DNA of 29,487 bases from Stephanodiscus triporus. Lineage: Eukaryota > Bacillariophyta > Thalassiosirophyceae > Thalassiosirales > Thalassiosiraceae. The position numbers were made by a program, and so were the translations under genes. The stretch spans positions 1-29,487 of the forward strand of contig JALLAZ010000045.1 of NCBI GenBank assembly GCA_036939755.1. The letters run 5' to 3'. The notes below the pieces were generated by a model. It searched no databases, was not told the origin of the DNA, and saw nothing but the letters and a program-made list of their open reading frames with translations. This document shows positions 21,201 to 29,487 of this stretch, piece after piece. How positions within the stretch are numbered: the first letter of the stretch is position 1; every line of letters starts with the position of its first letter.

Positions 21201-24200
21201 TGAATGCTCTTGTGCACAAAACCTTAGCACTTGCAAGGCAAGTAGCGCCGCAGAATAACTGTGATGACTGGGGAGAGGACCTCAAAGCGAAAATCCCTGT
21301 ACTTTTAGCTGGAGTATTCTCTCTGTTGACAGTTGTAAAATCTGGAGCTAGTTACAACCGCATTGAAGAAGCGACAGGCTCGTCAGACTTGGGTGAGAAA
21401 TTGCTGATCAAGCCACATAATGTTCAAGTGCTTTCCCTTTTGTGTATGCTGGGGTGTGGGGGAAGTGGGCGGACTTCGCTCGAGAATCAGCTCATGCAAA
21501 TAAGAACTGGGGAAGGGAAGTCGATGATACTCGGCGCAGCATCAGTAATGTTTGCTTTGCTTGGCTTTAGCGTTCGCACTGTCTGTTACAGTGCCTACCT
21601 ATCAGATCGGGACTTTAGACTTTTTGAAGATGTGTTCGATCGCTTTGGACTCAGAAATTATATCACATACAGCAAGATTACGGCTTTTGCGGAGGATGCA
21701 ACTGCTGCCAAAGGTGACATTCGAAGTCTCACTGAATCCCTCCTTCGAAACACGCTTTCAATGGCTCACCCAAGGGCCAGTAATGCAAGACTTACTAGCA
21801 ATGAGGCAGCAGGTCAGATCAACAACAGGTTGAGCGGCGACGACAATGCGAGCGGTGGCACGACGACAAGCAATGAGCATGAAGCATCTCAACAACAGCC
21901 TATGTTGAACAATAAGCGGCATGCCAACTATACTTGTCATAATAGTTGTAGTGGTGGAAGTGCATTGGAAGCAGGAGAAGGAGTGGGAGAAGTAAATAGT
22001 TCTGTAACTTCATATGCTGATATCACAAGAGGCGATGGCGAGCTCAGCACAGTGACTTCAATTGCAGGCAAAAGAGAAGAAATTTTGTTAGTCGACGAAG
22101 TTGATGTCTTCTTTGGCCCCGAGTTTTATGGCCAAACATACAATCAAGTAGTTGAGTTTAGAGAGTCTGAGATTGAAGAGATTCTCAAAAGAATCTGGAC
22201 TGCCTGGAGTCAAGGTGGCCGCCGTCTGAAGTTGAATGATATTCAATCAATGCCTGAGTACACACGTCTCCTGGATAAGCTATCATCCTTCTCATTCCTA
22301 TTGGACAATGAAATCTCTTTAATGCTTGGTCAAGTATCAAAGGTTGATGATGTACCTTACTACCTGGACATTCAAAATGATCGCATTGGGTACAAAGTGA
22401 TGGACTCTATTTCTTACGATGTCACTTACGGTTATTCCACGTGCTTTGCATACTTGAAAGAATCGTCGAAGTTCAAAAATAAAGGAATTCTTGCAAAAGT
22501 GTTGGCGATGCCTGTTTCTTGTGGGCAATTCTCATATGCCAACATCTCACCTCATCGAATTTTTGGAGTTTCAGGTACACTCCAAGCACTCAGCGAGTAT
22601 GAATGTGAAATTCTTCTGAAATACGGACTTAAAACATTTACTTCTGTCCCAAGCGTTTATGGAGCATCTAACTTTGATTTCGACAAGGCTGGGGAAGGAA
22701 TCTACATTGAGAATAATACGAGTGATTTCTTCCACAGAATCTCAGCAGAGATCACGTCATCGGCCAAGGCCAAACGAGCCGTGATTGTATTCTTTCGCGA
22801 TCGGGCTAACTTGGATGAATTTGTTGGCAGTCCTACATACCGCCAGCTTAGCCGACATAAACAGCTGCTGACAGAAGATATACCCACAGCTGAAAAGGCT
22901 TTCATAATTAGCAAGGCGGCAACTGCGGGTCAGATAACACTCAGCACCGCGGTTTTTGGGCGGGGTACGGACTTCTTTTGTAAAGATGAAGTTGTTGAGT
23001 CTAAAGGAGGTGTTCATATAATTCAGGTGAGAGCACTTGATTATGCATGCAATTATTGCTATAGTCTCATTAACATCACACAAATGTTTCTCTCTGATTC
23101 ACAGACTTTCCTTTCAGAAGAGCTGAGCGAAGAAATTCAAATTCAAGGACGGACAGCTCGCCAAGGGAAGCGTGGATCATTCCAATTGGTTTTGTTAGAG
23201 TCAGATTTGGAATCCCAATTTGGGGTTCCGGTTGGAGATAGAGATAAGATCCCAAGGAAAGATTTGTATGGTTGGCTATGCAAAGTGCGCCTTCTAAAAC
23301 ACAGGAAACGGTGCAAGCTCATGGAGGAGAACTTGCTAGATGCAACAGAGAAGGATTCTGCCACCCATTGTTATTTTGATCAAATCCTTGCGCACAATAT
23401 CACCGAGTCAAAGATACAGTTCGAGAGCCTTTATCGATTGATAAAGAAAGTGCCGATGCCTTCATCTCTTACTTTGGGTCTTGCGTTTGCAATAGATGTG
23501 ACTGGAAGCATGGCACCGTATTCCAATTGTGTAGTGTCGACTACAGCGAGCTTGATAATAGGCCCAAACTCCATTTTGGAAAAGCTCAGGTCAACTTTTC
23601 CTGAAGTTGAGTTTAAGTTGCGAGTTGGGTAAGTATATTCTCCCTGCACAATCAATTGGTTTTGCTTCGTGCACTCATAGTTTTGGTCCTTATCAACAGT
23701 GCACTGGGCTTTCGTGACATAGACGACGAAGATAACCAGTTTCAAGACATAGTGTGGAAGGATGGAGGGCACTTTACAGATGATGTCTCTAATGCATTAC
23801 AGTGCATCAAATCCCTTGTTGGAAATGCAAATGGAGGTGGTGACATCGCAGAAGACCATATTGCTGCCATCCATCATTGTTCGAATAACTGGATTCACTC
23901 TGACGATTGGACGTCAGATATCAAGTGCCTGATTCTGTTCTCAGATGCCCCGTCACATGGCTTGGCGGCGCCATTGTTCTCAGGAGACGGCAGCTACGAC
24001 AGTTACCCGACCCACCACCCAGATGGGTTAAAAGTGAATGATGCCATATCAAGTTTGCTCTCTAAAGATATCGATCTTTTCTTTTGTTCGTTCGATCCGA
24101 ATGCCACCGTCAGGACTGAAGAGGAACTTTCTCAAAGCATGAAAACTCATCCTGATAATAAGTCTGACCGTGGCATCACAAGTATCCCGATGGTTCTTCA

Positions 24201-24855
24201 AACAGATGCGGGAAGTTTCAACGGACAAGGAAGGCATATCATATTTGTCCTTGATGAGAGTGGTTCCATGAGTGGATCATGGAGTGGTGTCGTTGTGGCA
24301 TACAGGAAATACATCGAGAAGAGGAAGCAGAGTCAGAGTAATTCTGATCTGGTTTCAGTTATTCAGTTTGGTGACCAGTCACGAATAACAGTGACTAGGG
24401 AACCATTATCTAGAGCCCCTGAACAACTGTCGTATGGGGGGGGTAATACCTCCTTTCACCCTGCAGCTTTGGATGCATGTAAGCTCGCGCGTGAAACTCC
24501 TTCATCCCACACACCGGTTATTATTTTCATGAGCGATGGTCAAGCTGGAGATGCATCTGCCGCAGCTAGAGAATTTTCTTTATTGAATGACCATGTCATC
24601 CTAGCATTGGACAAAGATCTTGAGCTCCATGTGATAGCTTTCGAAAGTGGAGCGTGTCAAGCCCAACTCCAGGAAATTGCAAGCGCCTCGAAAGTTGGAA
24701 AGGTCCACACAAGCGCAAACGTTGCGGATCTTGCAAGTGTTTTCGTTTCAATTGCAGCGAATGGAAATGTTGCCACGGTGCTTGAATCCGAGATTGCGAA
24801 GCGTATCTCAGAGGCAGTTTCAGACAAGATGTCCCTTGAGTATTTTGGAAGCTAG
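15233..24855 (+). CDS. Giant GTPase / J-domain / SecA-motor / twin vWA protein
   Basis: Exons 15233-15599, 15689-16107, 16214-23026, 23105-23628 and 23700-24855 give 3,092 residues. Acidic N-terminus with no presequence visible, so probably cytosolic. G domain about 115-300: G1 AGKTGVGKST (119-128, across the first splice), G3 DTPG (195-198), G4-like FTHAGD (269-274). About 340-1565 is helical, coiled-coil-like, with repeated Leu/Glu/Lys patterns. J-domain about 1566-1625 with HPD at 1598-1600, the motif that stimulates Hsp70. A second helical part is followed by a SecA-type helicase motor: RTGEGKS (2026-2032), DEVD (2223-2226), GRGTD (2511-2515), QGRTARQG (2547-2554), with a low-complexity insertion at about 2111-2212. 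vWA-1: MIDAS DVTGS at 2664, LRVGALGFRD, FSDAPSHG; vWA-2: DESGSM at 2893, GGNTSF, MSDG. SecA motors drive polypeptides with ATP; the function of this protein is unknown. Confidence 0.88.
15600..15688 (+). other. Intron 1 of the SecA-like gene (89 nt)
   Basis: Donor AAGACAG|gtaagc, acceptor tttaatag|GTGTTGGC, phase 1. Splicing completes the P-loop of the GTPase domain, GKTG-VGKST; without it the Walker A motif is broken. Confidence 0.93.
16108..16213 (+). other. Intron 2 of the SecA-like gene (106 nt)
   Basis: Donor TCCAAA|gtaggt, acceptor gatctaag|TCGAGT, phase 0. Splicing yields ESK-SSFMFLFTHAGD and restores the beta-strand leading to the G4-like motif. Confidence 0.85.
23027..23104 (+). other. 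In-frame hidden intron 3 of the SecA-like gene (78 nt)
   Basis: Donor ATTCAG|gtgaga at 23027 and acceptor ttcacag|ACTTTCC at 23104, with a ctgat branch-like site and pyrimidine tract just before the acceptor. It is 26 codons long with no stop, so it reads through and is invisible to ORF calling. Removing it joins GGVHIIQ to TFLSEELSEEIQIQGRTARQG (positions about 2527-2554), matching the spacing of SecA motif V-VI, GGLHVI...QGRAGRQG. Confidence 0.8.
23629..23699 (+). other. Intron 4 of the SecA-like gene (71 nt)
   Basis: Donor GTTGG|gtaagt, acceptor tcaacag|TGCACTG, phase 2. The join gives ELKLRVG-type strand LRVGALGFRDIDD inside the first vWA domain; the downstream frame alone has no domain start. 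Confidence 0.92.
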
Positions 24856-25227
24856 TAGTCCGTGAGTTGGAGGATGTAGATGGGCACTGAAAGGCAGGAG
24901 GAAAGTGAATGTGGAGACGAGGGGGAATGGGATAGTGGTGTGATTGAGATTGTATGGAGTATTACAAATTAGTGTTGTGGAATTTTAGTTCGAATTGTGT
25001 CGTCAAGGAATGCACATGTCTTAACACTGTCTCTCTCCAGTAGAGAGGGGGTAGCTGTAATGGTTTCTTTCCTGCTACGCATTACACTTAGGTTTGGTTA
25101 GATCTCGTAGGTTGTCATGCTCCCATGAATTGGCAATTTCCTCAACTGATTTTTTGCTAGTACATAGAGCATGGTATGTGCTGTCCATTGCCATCCAGTC
25201 CAGCGATAGCTCATTGGAGTAAAAAAA
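24856..25227. other. Intergenic: 3' UTR of SecA-like gene and CblC promoter
   Basis: A 372-nt AT-rich interval between two plus-strand genes. A run of eight A residues (about 25220-25228) precedes the CblC start codon. I see no TATA box or RNA gene. The last 70 or so bases have weak similarity to the DNA just before the CblC fragment at 14282. Confidence 0.4.
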
Positions 25228-26466
25228 ATGATATGCAGCATTCAAAACGAACTACGCCAATGCGGCTTCGACCTATGCCATCCAATTCACACGTCGTGGT
25301 ACAACGATCTAATAAGGGACGAGGGCCTGATCGAAAGCGGTGCGCTGAATCCCCTGCCCGATCCCCCTGCCCTAATCCCCGTCGCATACGACGACGACGG
25401 GGGGGAGGGGGGGACGACGACGACGACGACGACCTCGTGGTTCTGCAACGCCGTGCTGATCGGGAACACGAAGAGCGCATGGCCGCATTTCCTGCGTTGG
25501 CTGTCCTCCGAGGCCGATCGGACGAGGGGGGCGGGAGAGGAGGGGGACGACGCAGCATGCGACGTCCCCGTCGACGACGACGGTGCGGCACTGAAGCGGA
25601 TATCGAATCCGTTCGACTCGTTCGTCGAGATGACGATCGTCCGTGCGATGCGACGATGTTGTCGCCGCGACGACGACGATCGTTCGCGCATGGTCGGCTC
25701 GTGCGAGATATTCTGGTCCGACGGCGGGAGGACGATAATCGACGTCGACGACGATCGCGATGCGTGCTACGACGACGATTGCGATCGTCGTCGCCGCGTC
25801 GACGACGACGACCGCGACGGCAACGACGGCAGGTCGTTCCTCGTTTCCATGACGAGGGTGGCGACGACCACCGGCGAGTACTGGCACGATGCCGACGCGA
25901 CCAGGCTATGCGTGCATCCGACGTACGGGACGTGGACGGCGTTCCGCGCCGTGGTCGTGTTCGGGACATCGAGGAGGGGGGGGTCGATTTCCCCGTCCCC
26001 TCCTCCTCCTCCGCCCCCTCCCCGTCAACGTCCGGTTGTCTCCGTCGAGGAGATCGGAATCGCCAAACTCGCATTCGAATACGCCCTGGACGCATCGTCG
26101 TCGAACGACGGCCGAGAAGGAGGAGGATACGGCACGACGGTGGGCAAACCGTGGGCGGAGCTTCGCGACTACCTGCAGCACGGATCGACGTGCGCTGGCA
26201 TCTCGTGGGAGAAGGTACCCGACGCGATGAAGCCTTGGATACGACTCAGGGATTGCATAAGCGTGGGTAGGGAGGGGTGGAAGTACGATGACGCGCAATT
26301 GCTGTACCATTACACGAGGGATCCCGATGTGCTGTCGATGGAATTGAGGAGGGTGAGAGATATGAACGACGGGGACGGATCGAGGGATTCGTTTCCTGAA
26401 GAACCATCGCTCTCTCAAGAGAGGCCGAATCATATATTATACAAACACGAGAGTTCATCATCTTAA
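25228..26466 (+). CDS. CblC/MMACHC-like cobalamin-processing protein
   Basis: A 412-residue protein resembling MMACHC (CblC), the cytosolic flavin- or glutathione-using enzyme that removes the upper ligand of incoming cobalamin and passes it to methionine synthase and methylmalonyl-CoA mutase. The N-terminus CGFDLCHPIHTSWYNDLI followed by LPDPPALIPV matches the human CPFGFEVYPFQVAWYNELL...LPLPGPTLAFLV region. TRLCVHPTYGTWTAFRAVVVFG (about 227-248) matches the conserved VCIHPRFGGWFAIRGVVL block. A C-terminal PWIRLRDCISVGREGWKYDDAQLLYHY segment corresponds to the WRDWTYRDAV region. Compared with human MMACHC (282 residues) it carries several Asp-, Arg-, Gly- and Pro-rich insertions made of GAC/CCT runs. 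ATG at 25228 is the first Met before the conserved block. A degenerate copy of its beginning lies at 14282-14492. It converges with the DCC gene. Confidence 0.82.
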   Translation: MICSIQNELRQCGFDLCHPIHTSWYNDLIRDEGLIESGALNPLPDPPALIPVAYDDDGGEGGTTTTTTTSWFCNAVLIGNTKSAWPHFLRWLSSEADRTRGAGEEGDDAACDVPVDDDGAALKRISNPFDSFVEMTIVRAMRRCCRRDDDDRSRMVGSCEIFWSDGGRTIIDVDDDRDACYDDDCDRRRRVDDDDRDGNDGRSFLVSMTRVATTTGEYWHDADATRLCVHPTYGTWTAFRAVVVFGTSRRGGSISPSPPPPPPPPRQRPVVSVEEIGIAKLAFEYALDASSSNDGREGGGYGTTVGKPWAELRDYLQHGSTCAGISWEKVPDAMKPWIRLRDCISVGREGWKYDDAQLLYHYTRDPDVLSMELRRVRDMNDGDGSRDSFPEEPSLSQERPNHILYKHESSSS

Positions 26467-26840
26467 CACCCCGCACAGGATCGTCCGTTTACTCACGATT
26501 TCAATGACACAAGTCCGCCTAGCTAACTAGCCTTTTTCATGGAATTGTAGTGGAGAATCATTTATTTCGTTGCAAAACGTTCACGTTTATCGTTCGGTAA
26601 CATGGCAGGTAGAGTAATTAATAATTTACGCCTGAATTACGCAATTGATTTCTATGCAATCGACCCGGAGGGCCGGTCGGGCGTCGTGCCAACAACGAAC
26701 GCGTTTACGACGAATATCCCCACAACATCGAGCCAATGCCCTCCCGACCCATGCATGCGCTACGCGATCAATTTTGCTCCTTTCGCAACTGACCCGGAAA
26801 GAAATGTGCCTCGAAGGCANCCCATGCATGCGCTACGCGA
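26467..26840. other. Convergent intergenic region with assembly join
   Basis: It holds the 3' ends of the CblC gene (+) and the DCC gene (-). Positions 26748-26819 repeat exactly at 26821-26892 around a single N. Apparent reading frames across this interval are artefacts of the duplication. Confidence 0.6.
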
Positions 26841-26892
26841 TCAATTTTGCTCCTTTCGCAACTGACCCGGAAAGAAATGTGCCTCGAAGGCA
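26748..26892. repeat. Exact 72-bp duplication flanking an N (contig overlap)
   Basis: Copy 1 (26748-26819) and copy 2 (26821-26892) are identical from CCCATGCATG to GAAGGCA and differ from a normal tandem repeat only by the N at 26820. The second copy contains the stop codon of the DCC gene. This is the signature of two contigs with overlapping ends placed side by side rather than merged. Confidence 0.88.
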
Positions 26893-28040
26893 GTACTCGC
26901 CCCCCCGACGCCGTCCGATAGTTCGAACATCACCGCCACGTTCTTCGGATACGCGCGCCCGTCCAGGACCCGCGTCACCGTCCCCACCAGCCCCACGGAG
27001 CAAATCCCCGCGACCTCGTGACCCACGACGTGCGTGTGCAATATCGGCCTGGGGGATACCACCCTGACGCGATCCCCCGCCCGAACGGCGGGCGTTCCCG
27101 GCGGCGCCTCCTCCGCCGTCCAGTCGTCGTAGTCGTCGTAGTCGTCGTCCGTACCCGACGCGGCGGCGCTCGGGTCCGCGAACGGATCGACGTCGCCCTG
27201 TCCCCTGCCCCCGAAAATCGCGTCGTCGACGAACCTCGTGTCCCAATTGTCGTCCCAAAGGCGGCATTCCGCCGACCTCCCGAACAGCCTGCCGCGATGT
27301 CGCGACATGAGGCGGTACGCCGCGTCCCTGAGGAACCGCGGCACGATCGCGGCCAGGATGGCGAGGTACCTCAGCGGCCCGCGCATATCCCGGCCTATGC
27401 GCAGGCACGCGTCGGAGTTGATCCACGTCCTGTCCGGCCCGGCCACGACTATCGACTTGTACCTCTCCCCTCCGTCATCCCCCGACGAGCCCGAGCCCGA
27501 GCCTGAGCCCCCGAGCACGGCCTCGCGCTGGCCCGGTGGGAGACGGGCGAGGAGGATCCGTCCCACCCTCGACTGCAGCGCGGCAACTCGGAGGTTCCCC
27601 CTCGGATCGGACGACGCGCGGTCGTTGTCGAGCACGAGCTGCACGCCCGCGTTGCACAGGTTGCACTTGCCGTCGAAGAGCACGACCGGGCGGGAGTCGG
27701 AGGGGGAGAAGACGGACGGGATCGAGAAGAGTCGGTCGTCGTCGCCGCCGACGACGTCCTTGGCCTTGGTCCGCCATCCGCGCGCACCTCGCTTCACCGC
27801 CGGCTTGAGTATCGTCGAGAGGCCGAGGAGGGCGGCGGAGGAAGACGACGACGCGGAGAGGGAGGAGGAGGGCGGTCGTCGGGACGGTCCGGACGACGAC
27901 GCGAACGACGACGGCGGCGACGAGAAGGCGACGGCGAGGGGAAGAAGGACCCCGAACGAGGCGATGACGATGATGGAGCAGTAGTAGGCTGCCGCGGACG
28001 GCGCGGACGGCCTCCTCCTCGCGGGCGTGTTCGTCGACAT
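26841..28040 (-). CDS. Plastid-targeted DCC (DUF393) thiol-oxidoreductase fused to FTR variable-chain-like domain
   Basis: Start ATG at 28040 gives 399 residues; the frame is open upstream only to a GTG. N-terminus: Arg/Pro-rich, then a signal peptide (YYCSIIVIASFGVLLPL) ending AVAF (36-39), then a Ser/Pro/Arg-rich stretch, the layout used to enter complex plastids of diatoms. About 115-270 is the DCC domain: VVLFDGKCNLCNAG with Cys-X2-Cys at 126 and 129, and RGRLFGRSAECRLWD near its end. An acidic linker (DDDYDDYDDW) leads to about 321-396, AGDRVRV...GLVGTVTRV...FEAHFFPGQL, which resembles the SH3-like variable (alpha) chain of ferredoxin-thioredoxin reductase. DCC proteins are thioredoxin-like oxidoreductases; the fusion suggests a redox role in the plastid. 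Confidence is high for DCC and moderate for the second domain. Confidence 0.82.
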   Translation of the reverse strand: MSTNTPARRRPSAPSAAAYYCSIIVIASFGVLLPLAVAFSSPPSSFASSSGPSRRPPSSSLSASSSSSAALLGLSTILKPAVKRGARGWRTKAKDVVGGDDDRLFSIPSVFSPSDSRPVVLFDGKCNLCNAGVQLVLDNDRASSDPRGNLRVAALQSRVGRILLARLPPGQREAVLGGSGSGSGSSGDDGGERYKSIVVAGPDRTWINSDACLRIGRDMRGPLRYLAILAAIVPRFLRDAAYRLMSRHRGRLFGRSAECRLWDDNWDTRFVDDAIFGGRGQGDVDPFADPSAAASGTDDDYDDYDDWTAEEAPPGTPAVRAGDRVRVVSPRPILHTHVVGHEVAGICSVGLVGTVTRVLDGRAYPKNVAVMFELSDGVGGASTAFEAHFFPGQLRKEQN

Positions 28041-28651
28041 GGTCGTTTGTCGGGCTCTTCCTCGCCCCCCTCTACACACAGCTGGCTTGTGACACCTAAA
28101 AGTCTTCCTTCCTCAGTCCTCGGGGAACCTGCTCGGTCCTATCTATCTACTACTTACGTATTCTGTGCCTCGCCGCATGGGGCGGGGGACAGACTGACGG
28201 TAGGTTCACGTGTACATAACTTGGATATTAGTCATCATCATATTCATTCCTTTGTGCAGTATGAGACGATACTACCCCTCTTATATCAATTGTCGCGTTA
28301 GATAACTAACGGTCAGCTAACAGATAGATAAGGCTAGCTAAGAGATAGCTAAGGCTAGCTAAGGGATAGATAAGGGCTGGCGTAGAAGCCCCGTAGATAA
28401 GTACCACGTAAAAATACTGTATTTTACGTAGTAGATAAGTGAGAACCGCTCGAGCGGCCGCCACAAACAGGAAAAAAACCATGGACAAATTCGGCCGCTC
28501 CACATCGGGGCGCCTCTCTCCCTCTCTAGGCGAGCAGCAGGACTCCCCCCCCATCCGCCCTCGACGCGCAGCTCCGCCGCCCCATCCGGTGATGTCAGAA
28601 ATGCTCGCGCGGTCTGTCATCGTACCAAGGGGGGGAAGCAAGTCAGCTTAC
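28041..28651. other. Promoter of DCC gene; unresolved 3' part of right-edge gene
   Basis: This region must contain the DCC promoter and, given the splice donor at 28651, one or more 3' exons of the right-edge gene. Candidate acceptors exist (for example before CTGCGCGTCGAG near 28573) but none is decisive. Adjacent XhoI- and NotI-like sites (CTCGAGCGGCCGC, 28449-28461) are present; I treat them as chance. Confidence 0.4.
28300..28380. repeat. Imperfect tandem repeat, AGATAGATAAGGCTAGCTA type
   Basis: Three to four overlapping units of about 17-21 bp made of GATAGATAAGG, GCTAGCTAAG and AGATAGCTAAGG occur in a row. They create a repetitive Leu/Tyr/Ser-rich reading frame on the minus strand that I regard as non-coding. 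Confidence 0.65.
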
Positions 28652-29203
28652 CTCCGTTGAGTGCTCGGACTCGCCAATCCGCCCACATACCGCCACGGCC
28701 GATGTCTGTGCTCCTCTTGCCATCACTGAAAGCCCGCGCTTATAAGAATCGGGAACGGTAGTATTGCCGCCACCTTTCGTCGTAAACATCCAACCGCCGT
28801 CGTCGTCCTTTCGCTGCTGCGGCCTTCCACTATCGCTGGCGGCAAGCGGCGGGAGCGGTTCGGGCCTGTTCGTCGACGCCTCGGCCAAGGAACCGACGAA
28901 CGTCAGGCCGGCATCGAAGACGTCCTCGTCAGGGTCCGGGGGTGGGGCGGTACCGTCCCACCCGTCGTCGTTGTCGTCGCCGCCGCCGCTCGATCCGCGA
29001 TGACCCACGAGGGGGCAGACGTTCCCCGTGGACAAGTCCCTCACCAGGTGGTAGTAAAACACCGCCTTGCTCTTGGACAGGAGCTCCTTGTACTCCCCCC
29101 TCGTGTCACGATCAGCATCAGGCGGCAGCGGGGGCGGGGGCAGATCGCTCTCCTCGTAGTTGTCGTCATCCTCCTTCCCAGGCGACAGTCCCCCCCCGTC
29201 GTC
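28652..29203 (-). CDS. Partial unrecognised gene, internal exon(s), running off the right edge
   Basis: On the minus strand 184 codons are open from 29203 to 28652, ending exactly at a good splice donor, ACGGAG|gtaagc (28651), so the next TGA two codons later is probably intronic. The best stretch is GEYKELLSKSKAVFYYHLVRDLSTGNVCPLVGH, followed by Gly/Asp- and Pro-rich linkers and DVFDAGLTFVGSLAEAS. Upstream, a TAA at 29206-29204 interrupts the frame next to a run of eight G (29190-29197). Just inside the right edge a different frame reads DIVTMDWLLNPRYDGGC, which also looks coding. An intron or a homopolymer error must therefore separate them. I do not recognise the family. The start lies outside the window. 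Confidence 0.5.
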
Positions 29204-29487
29204 TTAATCGCCCGTCGTCGGTCCACGAGCGACGACGATGCCACTCCCCGCGGGTAGAATCCGCAGTATCCTACCAAACCTCTCCCCCGGATCGCGATGC
29301 GATGCATCCGTAATTCTGGTCTCTATCCCTCCGCCGCCGCCGCCACCGCAGCCGCCGCCGTAATCATAATGTCTCCCTCTCGCGTCGTCGTCGGCCGACG
29401 CCGTCTCCCATGCTGTCGTGGCATCCGCCGTCGTACCTCGGATTGAGCAACCAGTCCATCGTGACTATGTCGCAACTCCCATCCTTT

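Noticed and set aside
15233..24855. Reading the SecA-like protein as the plastid SecA translocase
   Set aside because: It has no plastid presequence, lacks a clear preprotein cross-linking domain, and is fused to GTPase, J and vWA domains that plastid SecA does not have.
25176..26270. Arg-rich frames on both strands over the CblC gene
   Set aside because: They are shifted readings of GC-rich GAC/CGT runs; the CblC frame alone contains conserved blocks.
28449..28461. Adjacent XhoI and NotI sites suggesting vector contamination
   Set aside because: The flanking sequence looks genomic and no other vector feature is seen; a chance match in GC-rich DNA is likelier.

Overview
The window looks like nuclear DNA of a photosynthetic stramenopile, most likely a diatom. 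The evidence is eukaryotic GT-AG introns (71-106 nt in most genes, 447 nt in one), a ubiquitin-eS31 fusion gene, a secretory-type presequence with an AVAF motif as used for import into complex plastids, a cobalamin-handling CblC protein, and GC-rich genes full of GAC/GTC trinucleotide runs that encode poly-Asp, poly-Ser and poly-Ala. No species is claimed. Composition was judged by eye: GC-rich blocks (about 4.4-6.8, 9.0-14.8 and 25.2-29.5 kb) alternate with clearly AT-richer blocks (1-4.3, 6.85-8.95 and 14.85-25.2 kb).

Layout. 1-4.7 kb: no convincing gene; a diverged satellite-like array with a period of about 165-182 bp (1285-2060), a nest of inverted repeats (2196-2356) and an (AAC)n microsatellite. 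4.74-5.65 kb (-): ubiquitin-eS31 (RPS27A), whose true start is a two-codon exon, ATG-CAG, upstream of a 447-nt intron. 6.03-6.82 kb (+): a Sec14-like CRAL-TRIO lipid-transfer protein. 6.99-11.17 kb (-): one gene with a 76-nt intron, encoding a fusion of a multi-pass membrane region, a CER1/CER3 (WAX2-type) C-terminal domain and a flavin-containing monooxygenase. 11.73-14.21 kb (-): a AAA ATPase with a long helical N-terminal half and a signal-like presequence. 14.28-14.49 kb: a decayed copy of the first part of the CblC gene found at 25.2 kb.

15.23-24.86 kb (+): a five-exon gene for a protein of about 3,092 residues, with a P-loop GTPase, a very long helical stalk, a J-domain, a SecA-type motor and two von Willebrand A domains. 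It has its own TATA box, a 13-bp inverted repeat and an array of GACGTGGAAGCAA-like repeats upstream. 25.23-26.47 kb (+): a CblC/MMACHC-like cobalamin-processing protein. 26.84-28.04 kb (-): a plastid-targeted DCC (DUF393) thiol-oxidoreductase fused to a domain like the ferredoxin-thioredoxin reductase variable chain. 28.65 kb to the right edge (-): part of an unrecognised gene. A single N at 26820 sits between two identical 72-bp copies and is almost certainly an unmerged contig join.

The genes do not form an operon or an obvious pathway. Three points stand out: the GTPase-J-SecA-vWA protein, which combines an energy-dependent protein-threading motor with a chaperone co-factor domain, a GTPase switch and metal-dependent adhesion modules; the CER3-FMO fusion, which places an acyl/aldehyde-handling domain and an oxygenase in one polypeptide; and the DCC-FTR fusion, a possible plastid redox protein. 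All functions are inferred from motifs read directly; nothing was searched against a database.
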